DNA of 64,000 nucleotides from NCBI GenBank assembly GCA_023251435.1, contig JAHEYU010000014.1:33525-97524 (forward strand). Reading direction: 5' to 3'. The notes beneath the pieces were generated by a model. It saw nothing but the letters and a program-made list of their open reading frames with translations, was not told the DNA's origin and did not search any database. Position numbers and translations under genes: made by a program. Origin of the DNA: Bacteroidota bacterium. GTDB taxonomy: Bacteria > Bacteroidota > Bacteroidia > Bacteroidales > Prolixibacteraceae. Numbering within the stretch: the stretch's first letter is position 1; each line of letters opens with the position of its first letter. Below are positions 39,438 through 49,072 of the stretch, piece after piece.

Positions 39438-40691
39438 ATGATTGGCCTGATAGGAATTAGCTATAAAACGGCATTGGTTGAAGTCCGCGAGAAATTTTCA
39501 TTTACAAAAGAAGAAATTATCCCATTTTCGGAGATGCTGCAACAGCAGACAGAAATCTCTGACATGGTATTGATTTCGACCTGTAACCGGACAGAAATTT
39601 ACTTTTCGCAGGATATTCACGACCACCAGACTGCCTTCGAACTCGTTTATGAAGTGATTAAAAAATTCAAGCAGGTAAACGACCATTGCTGGCACTACTT
39701 TTACCACCGGTCGAATGCCGGGGCTGTAAGGCATTTATTTGAAGTTGTTTCGGGGCTCGACTCACTGATCATTGGCGAAGATCAGATTATCGGCCAGGTA
39801 AAAGAAGCTTACCTTAACTGTACCGAAGCTGCACTAACAGATGCAGTACTGATGCGCCTTTTCCAAAAATCTTTCGAGGCCGGCAAGCGTGTACGCAGCG
39901 AAACCGGAATAAAGTTGGGAATTACCTCCGTAAGCAGTGCTGCAGTCGAAATGTGCTCGTGTTTGCTTAATGGAGTTAAAGATAAAAGCGTTTTGCTGAT
40001 CGGGACCGGAGAAACCGGCAATCTGGCATTGCAAAACATTGTAAAAAAAGGCGTTGGCAAAGTAACAGTCACTAACCGTACTTACGAAAAAGCAGAAAAA
40101 ACAGCGGCCAAATACAAGGCAGAAGTTCTAGCCTTCGATCAGTATGAAAACTCCCTGGACCAATGCGATATTGTGATGGTTGCTACAGCATCGCCCAAAC
40201 CGCTGATAACAAAAGAAATGGTAATGCGATCGATGGAGGCAAGATCTAACAGGCAGCAAATTTATGTTGACTTATCAGTTCCCCGAAATATCGAAAAAGA
40301 GGTAGCAGAACTCGAAAATGTAAGCGTACTCGGAGTTGACGACCTTCAGGAAATCGTAAACCAAACTGCCGAAAAGAAAAAAGAAAGCGCTGCAAAAGCT
40401 GAAGTCATTATCGACGAGGTAGTGTCTGATTACACCGAATGGCTTGCAAGCCGGTCGTTGCGCCCTGCAATAAATACAATAACTACTAATCTTCAGGCTA
40501 TTAACGACGAAGAATTATCGACTTACCGAAAATTAAGTAATCCTGAAATGCAGGAAATTGTGGATGATTACGCCAAACACCTAACCCAGCGGTACACCCG
40601 ATTACTGATCAAAAACCTGAAAGATTTGACAGATAACGGAAAAAACATCGATTCGTTAAAAACCATCAATGATTTATTTAAATTCGTGTAA
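39438..40691 (+). CDS. hemA: Glutamyl-tRNA reductase
   Basis: A 417-residue enzyme, first step of the C5 tetrapyrrole pathway: it reduces glutamyl-tRNA to glutamate-1-semialdehyde with NADPH. Motifs seen are the catalytic Cys in LISTCNRTEIYFS (about residue 50), GLDSLIIGEDQIIGQVK, the Rossmann motif VLLIGTGETGNLALQNI and YVDLSVPRNIEKEV. The C-terminal dimerisation helices follow. It is the first gene of a long heme run and is probably the controlled step of the pathway. Confidence 0.96.
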   Translation: MIGLIGISYKTALVEVREKFSFTKEEIIPFSEMLQQQTEISDMVLISTCNRTEIYFSQDIHDHQTAFELVYEVIKKFKQVNDHCWHYFYHRSNAGAVRHLFEVVSGLDSLIIGEDQIIGQVKEAYLNCTEAALTDAVLMRLFQKSFEAGKRVRSETGIKLGITSVSSAAVEMCSCLLNGVKDKSVLLIGTGETGNLALQNIVKKGVGKVTVTNRTYEKAEKTAAKYKAEVLAFDQYENSLDQCDIVMVATASPKPLITKEMVMRSMEARSNRQQIYVDLSVPRNIEKEVAELENVSVLGVDDLQEIVNQTAEKKKESAAKAEVIIDEVVSDYTEWLASRSLRPAINTITTNLQAINDEELSTYRKLSNPEMQEIVDDYAKHLTQRYTRLLIKNLKDLTDNGKNIDSLKTINDLFKFV

Positions 40692-40737
40692 TTTATTTTG
40701 CCAGCAAACCCGCTTGGTTTACTCTTGATTAATCTCA

Positions 40738-41676
40738 ATGAAAAATAACATAAGAATTGGAACACGTGGCAGTCAACTGGCACTCTATCAGGCAAAAAAG
40801 GTTAAAGCTACGCTCGAAAACCTATTCCCTGAACTTCAGGTTGAACTGAAAATAATAAAAACAAAAGGTGACAAAATTCTCGATGTTGCGCTCTCAAAAA
40901 TCGGCGACAAGGGATTATTCACCAAAGAAATCGAGAATGAACTGCTCGACGGATCGGTTGATCTGGCAGTTCACAGTCTGAAAGACCTTCCCACCACACT
41001 TCCCGAAGGACTAAAATTAGGAGCAGTACTCGAGCGTGGCGAATTTCGCGACGCATTGGTTAGTAAAAACGGAAAAAAATTATCGGAACTCTGTGCGGGC
41101 GATGTGATTGCAACTTCCAGTTTGCGGCGCCAGGCCGGACTGATGAAAATGAACAATCAGATCATCATCAAAGATATTCGCGGAAACGTTAATTCCCGGC
41201 TGCAAAAGATGGAAGATGGTTATTGCGATGCAATGATCATGGCCGCTGCAGGTCTGCAACGTCTCGAACTCGAACATTACATCACCGAAATAATTGATCC
41301 CGAAATAATTGTACCAGCCGTAAGTCAGGGCGCCATCGCCATCGAAATCCGGATGAACGATCCGGAGGTAGAACTTCTGATGCAAAAAATCAATCACACC
41401 GAAACATGGAATGCGGTCACTGCCGAACGGGCTTTTCTGGCTCATCTGCAGGGCGGATGCCAGGTTCCGCTTGGTTGTTTCTCGAAAGTTGAAAACAGCA
41501 CATTAACCCTGAAGGGATTTGTTGCATCGGTTGACGGAAGCCGGTTTATTAATGAAACCATTTCAGGAGAAATAAGTGAAGGAGCTGCATTGGGCGTGCA
41601 AATGGCCGAGATGATGCTCGAAAAAGGAGCACTCGAAATTCTGAGCCAGATTAAATCAACAAAACCAACAAATTAA
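40738..41676 (+). CDS. hemC: Hydroxymethylbilane synthase (porphobilinogen deaminase)
   Basis: A 312-residue cytoplasmic enzyme that joins four porphobilinogens into hydroxymethylbilane. Motifs are IGTRGSQLALYQA, VHSLKDLPTTLPEGL, VIATSSLRRQA and the cofactor-binding Cys in LQGGCQVPLG, which carries the dipyrromethane. It lies 47 bases past hemA and 5 bases before hemD. Confidence 0.96.
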   Translation: MKNNIRIGTRGSQLALYQAKKVKATLENLFPELQVELKIIKTKGDKILDVALSKIGDKGLFTKEIENELLDGSVDLAVHSLKDLPTTLPEGLKLGAVLERGEFRDALVSKNGKKLSELCAGDVIATSSLRRQAGLMKMNNQIIIKDIRGNVNSRLQKMEDGYCDAMIMAAAGLQRLELEHYITEIIDPEIIVPAVSQGAIAIEIRMNDPEVELLMQKINHTETWNAVTAERAFLAHLQGGCQVPLGCFSKVENSTLTLKGFVASVDGSRFINETISGEISEGAALGVQMAEMMLEKGALEILSQIKSTKPTN

Positions 41677-41681
41677 ATCAA

Positions 41682-42467
41682 ATGAGCAAATTACTTGAAA
41701 ATAAGGTGTTCATTTCGACCCGCCCGGCCGGACAATCAGCTGAACTTGAAAGTCTTTTATCAGACGAGTCAGCCAAACTGATTTCAATGCCTACCATTGA
41801 AATTCGGCCACTTCCGCTTGACGAATTCTCGTGGTTACAGCTTAAAAATCTCGAATCGTTTAACTGGATTGTATTTACCAGTCCGAATGGCCTCCGGTTT
41901 TTCTTCGACCGGCTGTTCGATCTTCAAAACCATTACGGCCTTCCGGAACAATTAAAAATTGGCGTGGTTGGTAAAAAAACTGCCGCTCATCTGGAATGTT
42001 ACGGTACTTCAGCCGAATTCATCAATTTGGGTAACACGGCCGAAGAATTTGCAGCCGACTTTATCAATCGTGTTGCCACTGGCGAGCGGGTTCTTTTTCC
42101 TATTGGCAATCTGGCGCGGTCGGTTATCGAAGACAGAATTTCGAAAAAAGCGGTTTGCACACGGGTGCTGTTTTACGAAACCGTGATGCCTTCAGAAATC
42201 AGTGACGAAGCGATTTCGCTCATTATTAGCAATCAATACGATATGATTATACTGACCAGTCCATCGGGTTGCAGCAACCTTCTTCATCTGGTTTCAGGAA
42301 AAATGGATACCGCCACCCTTCGGTTGGTTTGCATCGGGCAAACAACAGCTGCCGAAGTTATCAGGAGCGGACTCGAACCGCTTATTACTGCAGGCATGGC
42401 TAATTCGCAAGGGATTACGTCGGCCATTATCAATTATTTTCAAAAGAAACAACTTATAACCAACTAA
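41682..42467 (+). CDS. hemD: Uroporphyrinogen-III synthase
   Basis: A 261-residue protein of the HemD fold: two domains linked by a flexible hinge, with [18 protein letters not shown] at the start, the [17 protein letters not shown] segment and the late [17 protein letters not shown]. It cyclises hydroxymethylbilane to uroporphyrinogen III with ring D inversion. HemD sequences diverge widely, so position between hemC and hemB is important support. It ends 2 bases before hemB. Confidence 0.92.
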   Translation: MSKLLENKVFISTRPAGQSAELESLLSDESAKLISMPTIEIRPLPLDEFSWLQLKNLESFNWIVFTSPNGLRFFFDRLFDLQNHYGLPEQLKIGVVGKKTAAHLECYGTSAEFINLGNTAEEFAADFINRVATGERVLFPIGNLARSVIEDRISKKAVCTRVLFYETVMPSEISDEAISLIISNQYDMIILTSPSGCSNLLHLVSGKMDTATLRLVCIGQTTAAEVIRSGLEPLITAGMANSQGITSAIINYFQKKQLITN

Positions 42468-42469
42468 CT

Positions 42470-43438
42470 ATGTCATTTCCAATAACAAGACTAAGACGGT
42501 TAAGGCACACCCCCGTTTTACGCAATCTCGTACGCGAAACAATGCTCACACGCGATGACCTGATCATGCCACTTTTTGTTTGCCCCGGAACCAATGTTCG
42601 GATTCCAATTTCATCCATGCCTGGTAATTTCAATCTTTCGGTTGATTTACTGGTTGAAGAATGCCGTCGTTTATACGGACTTGGGATTCAGGCGGTGCTG
42701 CTTTTTGGTATTCCTGAACACAAAGATGAACACGGACTGGTGGCCTGCGAACACAACGGAATTGTACAACAGGCTGTACGTGCAATAAAAACCGCTTTGC
42801 CTGATTTATATGTAATTGCCGATATCTGCAATTGCGAGTACACGGTACACGGACATTGCGGAACCATTGTTGATGGTGACGTTCACAACGACCTCACTTT
42901 GGTAACTCTTGCCAAACAATCAGTTTCGCTGGCACAGGAAGGTGTTGATATGGTTGCACCAAGCGACATGATGGACGGACGGGTCGGAGCTATTCGTCAG
43001 GCACTCGACGAAAATGGCTTTTATAATCTTCCGATCATGGCATATTCCGCCAAATATGCATCAGCCTTTTACGGGCCATTCCGCGAAGCTGCCAACAGCG
43101 CCCCGCAATTTGGCAACCGGGCAACTTACCAGATGGATCCGGCCAATTCGAACGAAGCTTTACGCGAAGTAGCGCTCGACATTGAAGAAGGTGCCGATAT
43201 TGTAATGGTGAAACCGGCTTTAAGTTATCTGGATATCATTCAGCGGGTTAAAACCAACTTTAATATCCCGATTGCTGCCTACAACGTAAGTGGCGAATAT
43301 GCGATGGTAAAAGCCGCTGCAGCCAACGGCTGGATTGACGAAAAACGAATGGTTCGCGAAATCCTGACTTCGATTAAACGTGCCGGATCGGATATCATTA
43401 TTACTTATCACGCACAGGAAATTATTAAAGAACTGTAA
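42470..43438 (+). CDS. hemB: Porphobilinogen synthase (ALA dehydratase)
   Basis: A 322-residue enzyme condensing two 5-aminolevulinates. Active-site features are [18 protein letters not shown] and [12 protein letters not shown], which hold the two Lys residues, and [14 protein letters not shown] with fewer Cys ligands than the zinc enzymes, suggesting a mainly magnesium-type site. Further marks are [20 protein letters not shown] and the C-terminal [12 protein letters not shown]. Confidence 0.96.
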   Translation: MSFPITRLRRLRHTPVLRNLVRETMLTRDDLIMPLFVCPGTNVRIPISSMPGNFNLSVDLLVEECRRLYGLGIQAVLLFGIPEHKDEHGLVACEHNGIVQQAVRAIKTALPDLYVIADICNCEYTVHGHCGTIVDGDVHNDLTLVTLAKQSVSLAQEGVDMVAPSDMMDGRVGAIRQALDENGFYNLPIMAYSAKYASAFYGPFREAANSAPQFGNRATYQMDPANSNEALREVALDIEEGADIVMVKPALSYLDIIQRVKTNFNIPIAAYNVSGEYAMVKAAAANGWIDEKRMVREILTSIKRAGSDIIITYHAQEIIKEL

Positions 43439-43499
43439 AGGCAGAGAGCAGGGAGCAAGGGGTAATGAAAAGTCGCAGTGGTCTGTCCCAGTTGGAAAA

Positions 43500-43541
43500 A
43501 TACTCGCAACCTAGAACTCGCATCCTGTAACTCGAAACAAA
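43500..43541 (+). repeat. 7-nt periodic array between hemB and hemL
   Basis: ACTCGCA ACCTAGA ACTCGCA TCCTGTA ACTCGAA AC, complementary sense only; the matching forward arm is not obvious here. It ends 11 bases before hemL. Confidence 0.55.
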
Positions 43542-43551
43542 AAAATATATC

Positions 43552-44850
43552 ATGAAAAACTACACCCAAAGCATAGCTGCTTTTCAGGAAGCACAAAAAC
43601 ATATTCCCGGTGGAGTAAATTCACCGGTACGTTCATTTAAAAGCGTTGACGGAGATCCTCTTTTCATTGCCAGCGCCAAAGGTGCCAAAGTTTTCGACAT
43701 CGACGGTCACGAATACATCGACTATGTTGGTTCGTGGGGACCTATGATTTTGGGACATGCACATCCCGATGTAATCATGGCCATCCAGAAAACAGCGGCA
43801 AAGGGAACCAGTTTTGGTGCGCCTACCCTGCTCGAAACTGAAATGGCGCTTCAAATAAAAAAGATGGTTCCTTCCGTGGAAAGCATCCGAATGGTAAACT
43901 CCGGAACCGAGGCAACGATGAGTGCTTTGCGTTTGGCCCGTGGTTATACCGGCCGGGACCTGGTTATTAAATTCGAAGGCTGTTACCACGGACACAACGA
44001 CAGCTTTCTGATCAAAGCCGGATCGGGAGCATTAACATTGGGAACGCCTAATTCTCCCGGCGTAACTTCCGGAACAGCTAAGGATACGTTAACAGCAGGC
44101 TACAATGATCTGGAGTCAGTTAAAGAATTATTTATCCGTTATCCGGAACAAATTGCGGCTTTGATACTTGAACCAGTTACCGGAAACATGGGTGTGGTAA
44201 TTCCTGAACCTGAATTTATTCAGGGAATCCGTGACCTTTGTACCCAATACGGAACCGTACTGATTTTCGATGAAGTAATGACCGGGTTCCGTTTATCGAA
44301 AGGCGGGGTGCAACAAATACTGGGTATCACTCCTGATTTGACTTGCTTCGGAAAAATTATCGGTGGCGGTTTACCTGTTGGCGCTTATGGCGGCAGGCAG
44401 GAAATCATGGACAAACTAGCCCCCAAAGGTCCGGTTTACCAAGCCGGAACACTCTCTGGAAATCCGCTAGCTATGGCCGCTGGGTTAACAGCATTAAAAA
44501 TTCTGGACGAAACGGATGGTTTTTACGACATGCTCGAAGATAAATCGGCCCGCTTAGGCGATGGGATTAAAAAATGTCTGGCCGATCTGAATTTTCCGGG
44601 CGTGGTAAACCGTGTAGGTTCCATGTTTACGCTTTTTTTTACTGAAGAAGATCGTGTAAATTCGTTTGCCGATGCATGCCGATGCAACACCGCAACATAC
44701 GCCAAATTCTTCAAAATGGCTTTGGAAAGTGGTATTTACCTGGCACCATCGCAATTTGAGGCTGGATTTATGTCGGCTGCACACACTGCTAAAAAAATCG
44801 ACAAAACGATTGAAGCAACATACGAAGCATTGAAGGTGCTGAAAGCATAG
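43552..44850 (+). CDS. hemL: Glutamate-1-semialdehyde 2,1-aminomutase
   Basis: A 432-residue PLP enzyme that turns glutamate-1-semialdehyde into 5-aminolevulinate. Motifs are [49 protein letters not shown] and the PLP Lys in [17 protein letters not shown]. The presence of hemA and hemL confirms the C5 route, not ALA synthase. Confidence 0.96.
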   Translation: MKNYTQSIAAFQEAQKHIPGGVNSPVRSFKSVDGDPLFIASAKGAKVFDIDGHEYIDYVGSWGPMILGHAHPDVIMAIQKTAAKGTSFGAPTLLETEMALQIKKMVPSVESIRMVNSGTEATMSALRLARGYTGRDLVIKFEGCYHGHNDSFLIKAGSGALTLGTPNSPGVTSGTAKDTLTAGYNDLESVKELFIRYPEQIAALILEPVTGNMGVVIPEPEFIQGIRDLCTQYGTVLIFDEVMTGFRLSKGGVQQILGITPDLTCFGKIIGGGLPVGAYGGRQEIMDKLAPKGPVYQAGTLSGNPLAMAAGLTALKILDETDGFYDMLEDKSARLGDGIKKCLADLNFPGVVNRVGSMFTLFFTEEDRVNSFADACRCNTATYAKFFKMALESGIYLAPSQFEAGFMSAAHTAKKIDKTIEATYEALKVLKA

Positions 44851-44883
44851 TCAGTTGGCAATCGAAGCAATCAGTAAATGTAA

Positions 44884-44933
44884 GAGTTGCGGGATACGAG
44901 TTGCGGAAAACGCGCAACCCGTAACCCGAAACT
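44884..44933. repeat. 7-nt periodic hairpin after hemL (GTTGCGG-type)
   Basis: GAGTTGC GGGATAC GAGTTGC GG, an AAAA loop, then CGCGCAACCCGTAACCCGAAACT. The arms pair at about 19 of 22 positions. It lies in the gap before the unknown exported protein. Confidence 0.65.
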
Positions 44934-45037
44934 ATAATACTTTTCAATTCTGGCAGATTTTTTGAAGTAGCATTGGAGCTGATAAGAATTACACCATGTA
45001 ATTTCAGCAAAACAGGAAACAATTAATACTTACGATC

Positions 45038-46339
45038 ATGAAAACAAAAATTGTAATCTTAGTTTTGGCTTTAAGCACAAGCTTCTTCTCTGTACAGGCA
45101 CAAAGGCGGGTAGTTACTGCCCGTGCAACCAACTACGACATTAGCGACAATCTGGATTTGGATGCAGTGGCTTCTATTTTCGGTGATTCAGAAAATCTGG
45201 AAGACTTCGAACGCAGACTGAACGATCCTGAAAACCGGATTTCAAATCTCGACTTGAATCAGGATGGTTACATCGACTATTTAAGGGTTCTTGAAAATTC
45301 ATCCGACCGCAATTCCCTGGTGGTTGTTCAGGCAGTTTTAGATGAAGATATTTATCAGGACGTAGCTACCATCGAAATTGAAAGGCTCTCTAACAACAAT
45401 CACCGAATACAGATTGTAGGCGACTCCTACATTTATGGTTCAAATTACATTATAGAACCGGTATATGTTCGTACTCCATTGATTTTCTCTTTCTTTTGGG
45501 GACCACGTTACATCACCTACCATTCGCCATATTACTGGGGTTATTATCCTACCTATTTCCATTATTACAGACCATATTCTCCATTCAAATATCATAGGCA
45601 TATATATGGTCATATTAACAGTTATAATACCTATCACCGGTCAACTTCGCGAAATATCCATTTTTCAGGAGATAATTACAATCGCATCAGACGTAGCGAT
45701 TATGCATCGAGGTATCCAAACCGTACTTTTGAAAGCCGGAATCAAGGAGTAAAAAACAGGTACGAACTTGACCAGCGCAGACCAACCAATCAGGTGAGCC
45801 GTCAGCGAAACAATGATGTAAATCGTTCAAACGACCGCCAGAGCCAATACAGCAGGCAATCGAATACAGGTAGAACTGAACGCCAAAGAGATGTGAATGA
45901 AACCAGACGCCAGGTTAATGTGGAAAAATCCGGGCAAACACCGCAAAGAGAATATAACCGTAATTCTGACAGAAGAAAGTCTGAAAATAGCAACCAAATA
46001 CTGCAGCAGAACCAGAACAGGAATGATTCCTACGACAGTCGTCCTGCTCCTGCACCTCGTCAGGTAACGGCTCCTGAAAGATCAACAAAACGGGTTGAAG
46101 CACCCAGAAGTAATCCTGAATCGAGAGAGAAATCAGTATCAAGTCCAGCTTCTTCAAGGTCAGAGCAAAGGGTTGAATCTCCTCAAAGAAATACAGCACC
46201 GAGAGAAAAATCAGGTTCAATTGAGCAAAACAGGAGCAGATCGAATGTTGAGGTAAAACAGAGTTCACGCGGCGTTCAACAATCTGAACCACGAAAAAAT
46301 GATGAGAAAAAGGAAAGCGAAAACAACAGAAGAAGATAA
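45038..46339 (+). CDS. Exported protein with EF-hand-like motif and long low-complexity tail
   Basis: A 433-residue protein with a signal peptide ending VQAQ. The folded part is about 45-150, with an EF-hand-like DLNQDGYIDYLRV (about residue 70) and a following beta-rich stretch. A Tyr/His/Pro-rich segment follows (YYWGYYPTYFHYYRPYSPFKYHRH), and the last 230 residues are low complexity, rich in Arg, Gln, Asn and Ser. I do not recognise a named family; similar secreted proteins occur in Bacteroidota. It interrupts the hem run, and no heme-related motif such as CxxCH is visible. Confidence 0.7.
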   Translation: MKTKIVILVLALSTSFFSVQAQRRVVTARATNYDISDNLDLDAVASIFGDSENLEDFERRLNDPENRISNLDLNQDGYIDYLRVLENSSDRNSLVVVQAVLDEDIYQDVATIEIERLSNNNHRIQIVGDSYIYGSNYIIEPVYVRTPLIFSFFWGPRYITYHSPYYWGYYPTYFHYYRPYSPFKYHRHIYGHINSYNTYHRSTSRNIHFSGDNYNRIRRSDYASRYPNRTFESRNQGVKNRYELDQRRPTNQVSRQRNNDVNRSNDRQSQYSRQSNTGRTERQRDVNETRRQVNVEKSGQTPQREYNRNSDRRKSENSNQILQQNQNRNDSYDSRPAPAPRQVTAPERSTKRVEAPRSNPESREKSVSSPASSRSEQRVESPQRNTAPREKSGSIEQNRSRSNVEVKQSSRGVQQSEPRKNDEKKESENNRRR

Positions 46340-46367
46340 ATAATACTAAAATTTAAATCTATATATT

Positions 46368-47402
46368 TTGACTACAAATTCTATTCTACTTCAAACACTC
46401 CGTGGAGAACAAACCGAACGGCCACCTGTTTGGTTTATGCGTCAGGCGGGCAGAGTGTTGCCTTCGTACATGAAGATCAAAGAAAATTATACCTTCTGGC
46501 AAATGATGCAGAATCCGGAAGTAGCGGCCAAAGTGACGCTGCTTCCAATTGATGATCTGGGTGTGGATGCCGGAATCCTTTTCTCTGATATTTTGGTTAT
46601 TCCTCATGCGCTGGGCATGGGATTGGAATTTAACGACAGTGGCCCGGTTTTCGATCAACCACTGGCCTATCGCGAGAATCCGCTGGCCGGACTTCAAGCC
46701 GATCCAACTAAGTTGAATTATATTTATGAGGTAATCGACGAAATTATCCGGACAAAAAAAGAGGAAACACCGCTAATTGGATTTTGTGGTGCCCCGTTGA
46801 CTGTTTTACTTTTTATGCTTCAGGGTTTGGGCCGGAAGGGTGATTTTCCGGAAGCGATCAAATTTATATACCAGAACAAGGAAACAACCAAAAAGCTGAT
46901 CGAAGTTGTAACCGATCTTTCGATTGTTTATGCACAGGGTCAGATTAAACATGGAGTGGATGTTTTCCAACTGTTCGACACCCACGCCGGGCTTATTCCT
47001 ATAGATTTATATCAGGAATTGTTTATGCCATCGATCCGTAAAATAGGTGCTGCCGTGCGCGAAAAAGGCATTCCGTTTATCTTCTTCCCCAAAGGATTGG
47101 GTGTTGGAATTAAGGACATAACTCCGGAAGATTGCGATTACCTGAGCATCGACTGGCAGATTCCGATTGAGACTGCCCGAAAAATGGTCGATTCGAAAAT
47201 CGGATTACAGGGAAATATTGATCCCAGATTGTTATATGCCAGTCAGCCCGAAATTGAAAAAGCATTGCAGCCTTATATTGAATTTGGCAAGAATAACCAA
47301 AACTGGATATTCAACCTTGGACATGGATTTATGCCTGGAATTTCGTTCGAGAACGCTAGATACCTAGCCGATTGGGTGAAACGAACTGATTGGAAACGTT
47401 AG
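46368..47402 (+). CDS. hemE: Uroporphyrinogen decarboxylase
   Basis: A 344-residue enzyme that removes four acetate carboxyls from uroporphyrinogen III to give coproporphyrinogen III. It starts with TTG at 46368, and the signature PPVWFMRQAGRVLPSYM follows at about residue 20, so an upstream ATG is not needed. Other marks are GFCGAPLTVLLFML, QLFDTHAGLI and LGHGFMPGISFENARYL. Confidence 0.95.
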   Translation: MTTNSILLQTLRGEQTERPPVWFMRQAGRVLPSYMKIKENYTFWQMMQNPEVAAKVTLLPIDDLGVDAGILFSDILVIPHALGMGLEFNDSGPVFDQPLAYRENPLAGLQADPTKLNYIYEVIDEIIRTKKEETPLIGFCGAPLTVLLFMLQGLGRKGDFPEAIKFIYQNKETTKKLIEVVTDLSIVYAQGQIKHGVDVFQLFDTHAGLIPIDLYQELFMPSIRKIGAAVREKGIPFIFFPKGLGVGIKDITPEDCDYLSIDWQIPIETARKMVDSKIGLQGNIDPRLLYASQPEIEKALQPYIEFGKNNQNWIFNLGHGFMPGISFENARYLADWVKRTDWKR

Positions 47403-47403
47403 G

Positions 47404-47480
47404 AAAGGTTCCAAGTTTCAGGTTCCAAGTTCCAAGTTATGCCGAACTCAAAGTTTATGACTTGGAATTTGGAACTTTTA
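47404..47480. repeat. 7-nt periodic hairpin after hemE (AAGTTCC-type)
   Basis: GGTTCC AAGTTTC AGGTTCC AAGTTCC AAGTTAT (47407-47440), then the complementary ACTTGGA ATTTGGA ACTTTT (47459-47479). Over the best 21 positions 18 pair. It begins at the hemE stop codon. Confidence 0.65.
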
Positions 47481-47601
47481 AATTAAACACAGAATAAAAT
47501 GAACCCCGAAAGGTCAACCTGCCGAGCGAAACAGGGGTTCAACGTTAAAATAAAACAGATTATCGGACAAGTCTAAAGAATCAGGAAAATGCTGAAAAGA
47601 G

Positions 47602-47637
47602 CTCAACTTGGAACTTTGAACTTGAAACTTTAAACTC
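47602..47637 (+). repeat. 7-nt periodic array before hemN
   Basis: CTCAACTTGGAACTTTGAACTTGAAACTTTAAACTC, complementary sense to the array at 47404, with the same words. It ends 7 bases before hemN. Together the two arrays bracket the 243-base hemE-hemN gap. Confidence 0.6.
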
Positions 47638-47644
47638 TATCGCT

Positions 47645-49021
47645 ATGATCAACCGCGAATTACTCGAAAAATACAATCATCCGGTTCCCCGGTACACCAG
47701 CTATCCTCCAGCCAATTTCTTTACTGAAGAGTTTGGCCCTGCCGATTATCTAAAAGCCATAGATGACTCGAATCAGTGGAACCCGCAAAACATCTCTATC
47801 TACATTCACATTCCGTTTTGCCTGAAAATGTGTTTTTTCTGCGGATGTAATTCGTACGCATTACGTCAGGCTGAAGTAGTTGAAGCATACCACAAAGCTT
47901 TGATTCAGGAAATTAAGATGATAACTGCGAGATTGGATAAAAACCGTAAGGTTTCGCAAATTCACTATGGAGGTGGAACTCCAAACGCCATTCCGGTTGA
48001 GTACCTTCAGGAAATTAATGAATTGTTGTTTTCAACATTCGAGTTTATTCCCGAACCTGAAATCGCCATTGAAGTCAATCCGGCTTACCTTACTTATGAG
48101 CAGATGACCGGACTAAAGAAAGCAGGATTCAACCGGTTTAGCCTCGGAATTCAGGATTTCAACAATGAAGTGTTGGATGCTGTAAACCGCGACAAATCAG
48201 CTCTTCCGGTAAAAGATATTATTGCTTTTCTGAAACAGGATTCGCCAGGCATGGCTGTAAATCTTGATTTTATATACGGCTTGCCAAAGCAAACAGCCGC
48301 CAACTTCTCGGAAACCATCCTGAAAGCCATCGAGTTGAGACCCGACCGGCTAGTAACTTTCTCGTACGCACACGTGCCTTGGGTGAGCAAAATCCAGAAA
48401 AAACTGGAGAAGGAAGGACTTCCGGCACCCGACGAAAAAATAAAAATGTACGAAGCTGCCTATTCGCTGATGACCAAAAACGGTTACGAAGCTATCGGGA
48501 TGGACCATTATGCCAATGCAGCTGACGAATTAACCGTGGCTCGCCAGAATAAACAATTGCACCGCAATTTTCAGGGCTATTGTACTCGACGCACTACCGG
48601 ACAAGTTTATGCTTTCGGAGTCACAGGTATCAGTCAGTTGGAAGGTGTTTACGCACAAAATACCAAGTCGATTGACGAATACATCGCCAAAATAAATCAG
48701 GGCGAACTAACTACCATCAAAGGTTATACACTATCCAAACAGCAGGTTGTTGTTCGTGAAGTGATTACAGAACTGATGTGTAATGAACAAATCGTTTGGA
48801 GCCATTTGGGCGAAATCCTTGGCATGACTTCCGAAGAAGTAAAAGCCCATACGGTTTACAATCCGGAGCTACTTCGGCAATTTGAAACAGATAGAATTAT
48901 CACTCTGTCCGATGAAAAAATACAAATTACGCCTGATGGTCAATTGTTTATCCGCAATGTAGCTGCTTCGTTCGATCCGCTCATTCAAGCCGGACAAACG
49001 AACTTTTCAAAACCAGTTTAA
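47645..49021 (+). CDS. hemN: Oxygen-independent coproporphyrinogen III dehydrogenase
   Basis: A 458-residue radical-SAM enzyme. The cluster motif is C-x3-C-x2-C in YIHIPFCLKMCFFCGCNSYA, with the extra Cys typical of true HemN rather than HemW. QIHYGGGTPNAIP, RFSLGIQDFNNEVLDAVNR and the DFIYGLPKQT stretch also fit. It converts coproporphyrinogen III to protoporphyrinogen IX without oxygen. Because hemF is also present nearby, the organism can probably make heme with or without oxygen. Confidence 0.94.
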   Translation: MINRELLEKYNHPVPRYTSYPPANFFTEEFGPADYLKAIDDSNQWNPQNISIYIHIPFCLKMCFFCGCNSYALRQAEVVEAYHKALIQEIKMITARLDKNRKVSQIHYGGGTPNAIPVEYLQEINELLFSTFEFIPEPEIAIEVNPAYLTYEQMTGLKKAGFNRFSLGIQDFNNEVLDAVNRDKSALPVKDIIAFLKQDSPGMAVNLDFIYGLPKQTAANFSETILKAIELRPDRLVTFSYAHVPWVSKIQKKLEKEGLPAPDEKIKMYEAAYSLMTKNGYEAIGMDHYANAADELTVARQNKQLHRNFQGYCTRRTTGQVYAFGVTGISQLEGVYAQNTKSIDEYIAKINQGELTTIKGYTLSKQQVVVREVITELMCNEQIVWSHLGEILGMTSEEVKAHTVYNPELLRQFETDRIITLSDEKIQITPDGQLFIRNVAASFDPLIQAGQTNFSKPV

Positions 49022-49062
49022 TCATTTACGATTGACCCATTTACGATTTACAATTTTTCAAA
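49022..49062 (+). repeat. 7-nt periodic array between hemN and hemG
   Basis: ATTTACG ATTGACC CATTTACG ATTTACA ATT. The word is close to the GATTAAC type at 17400. Confidence 0.5.
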
Positions 49063-49072
49063 CTAAATAATC

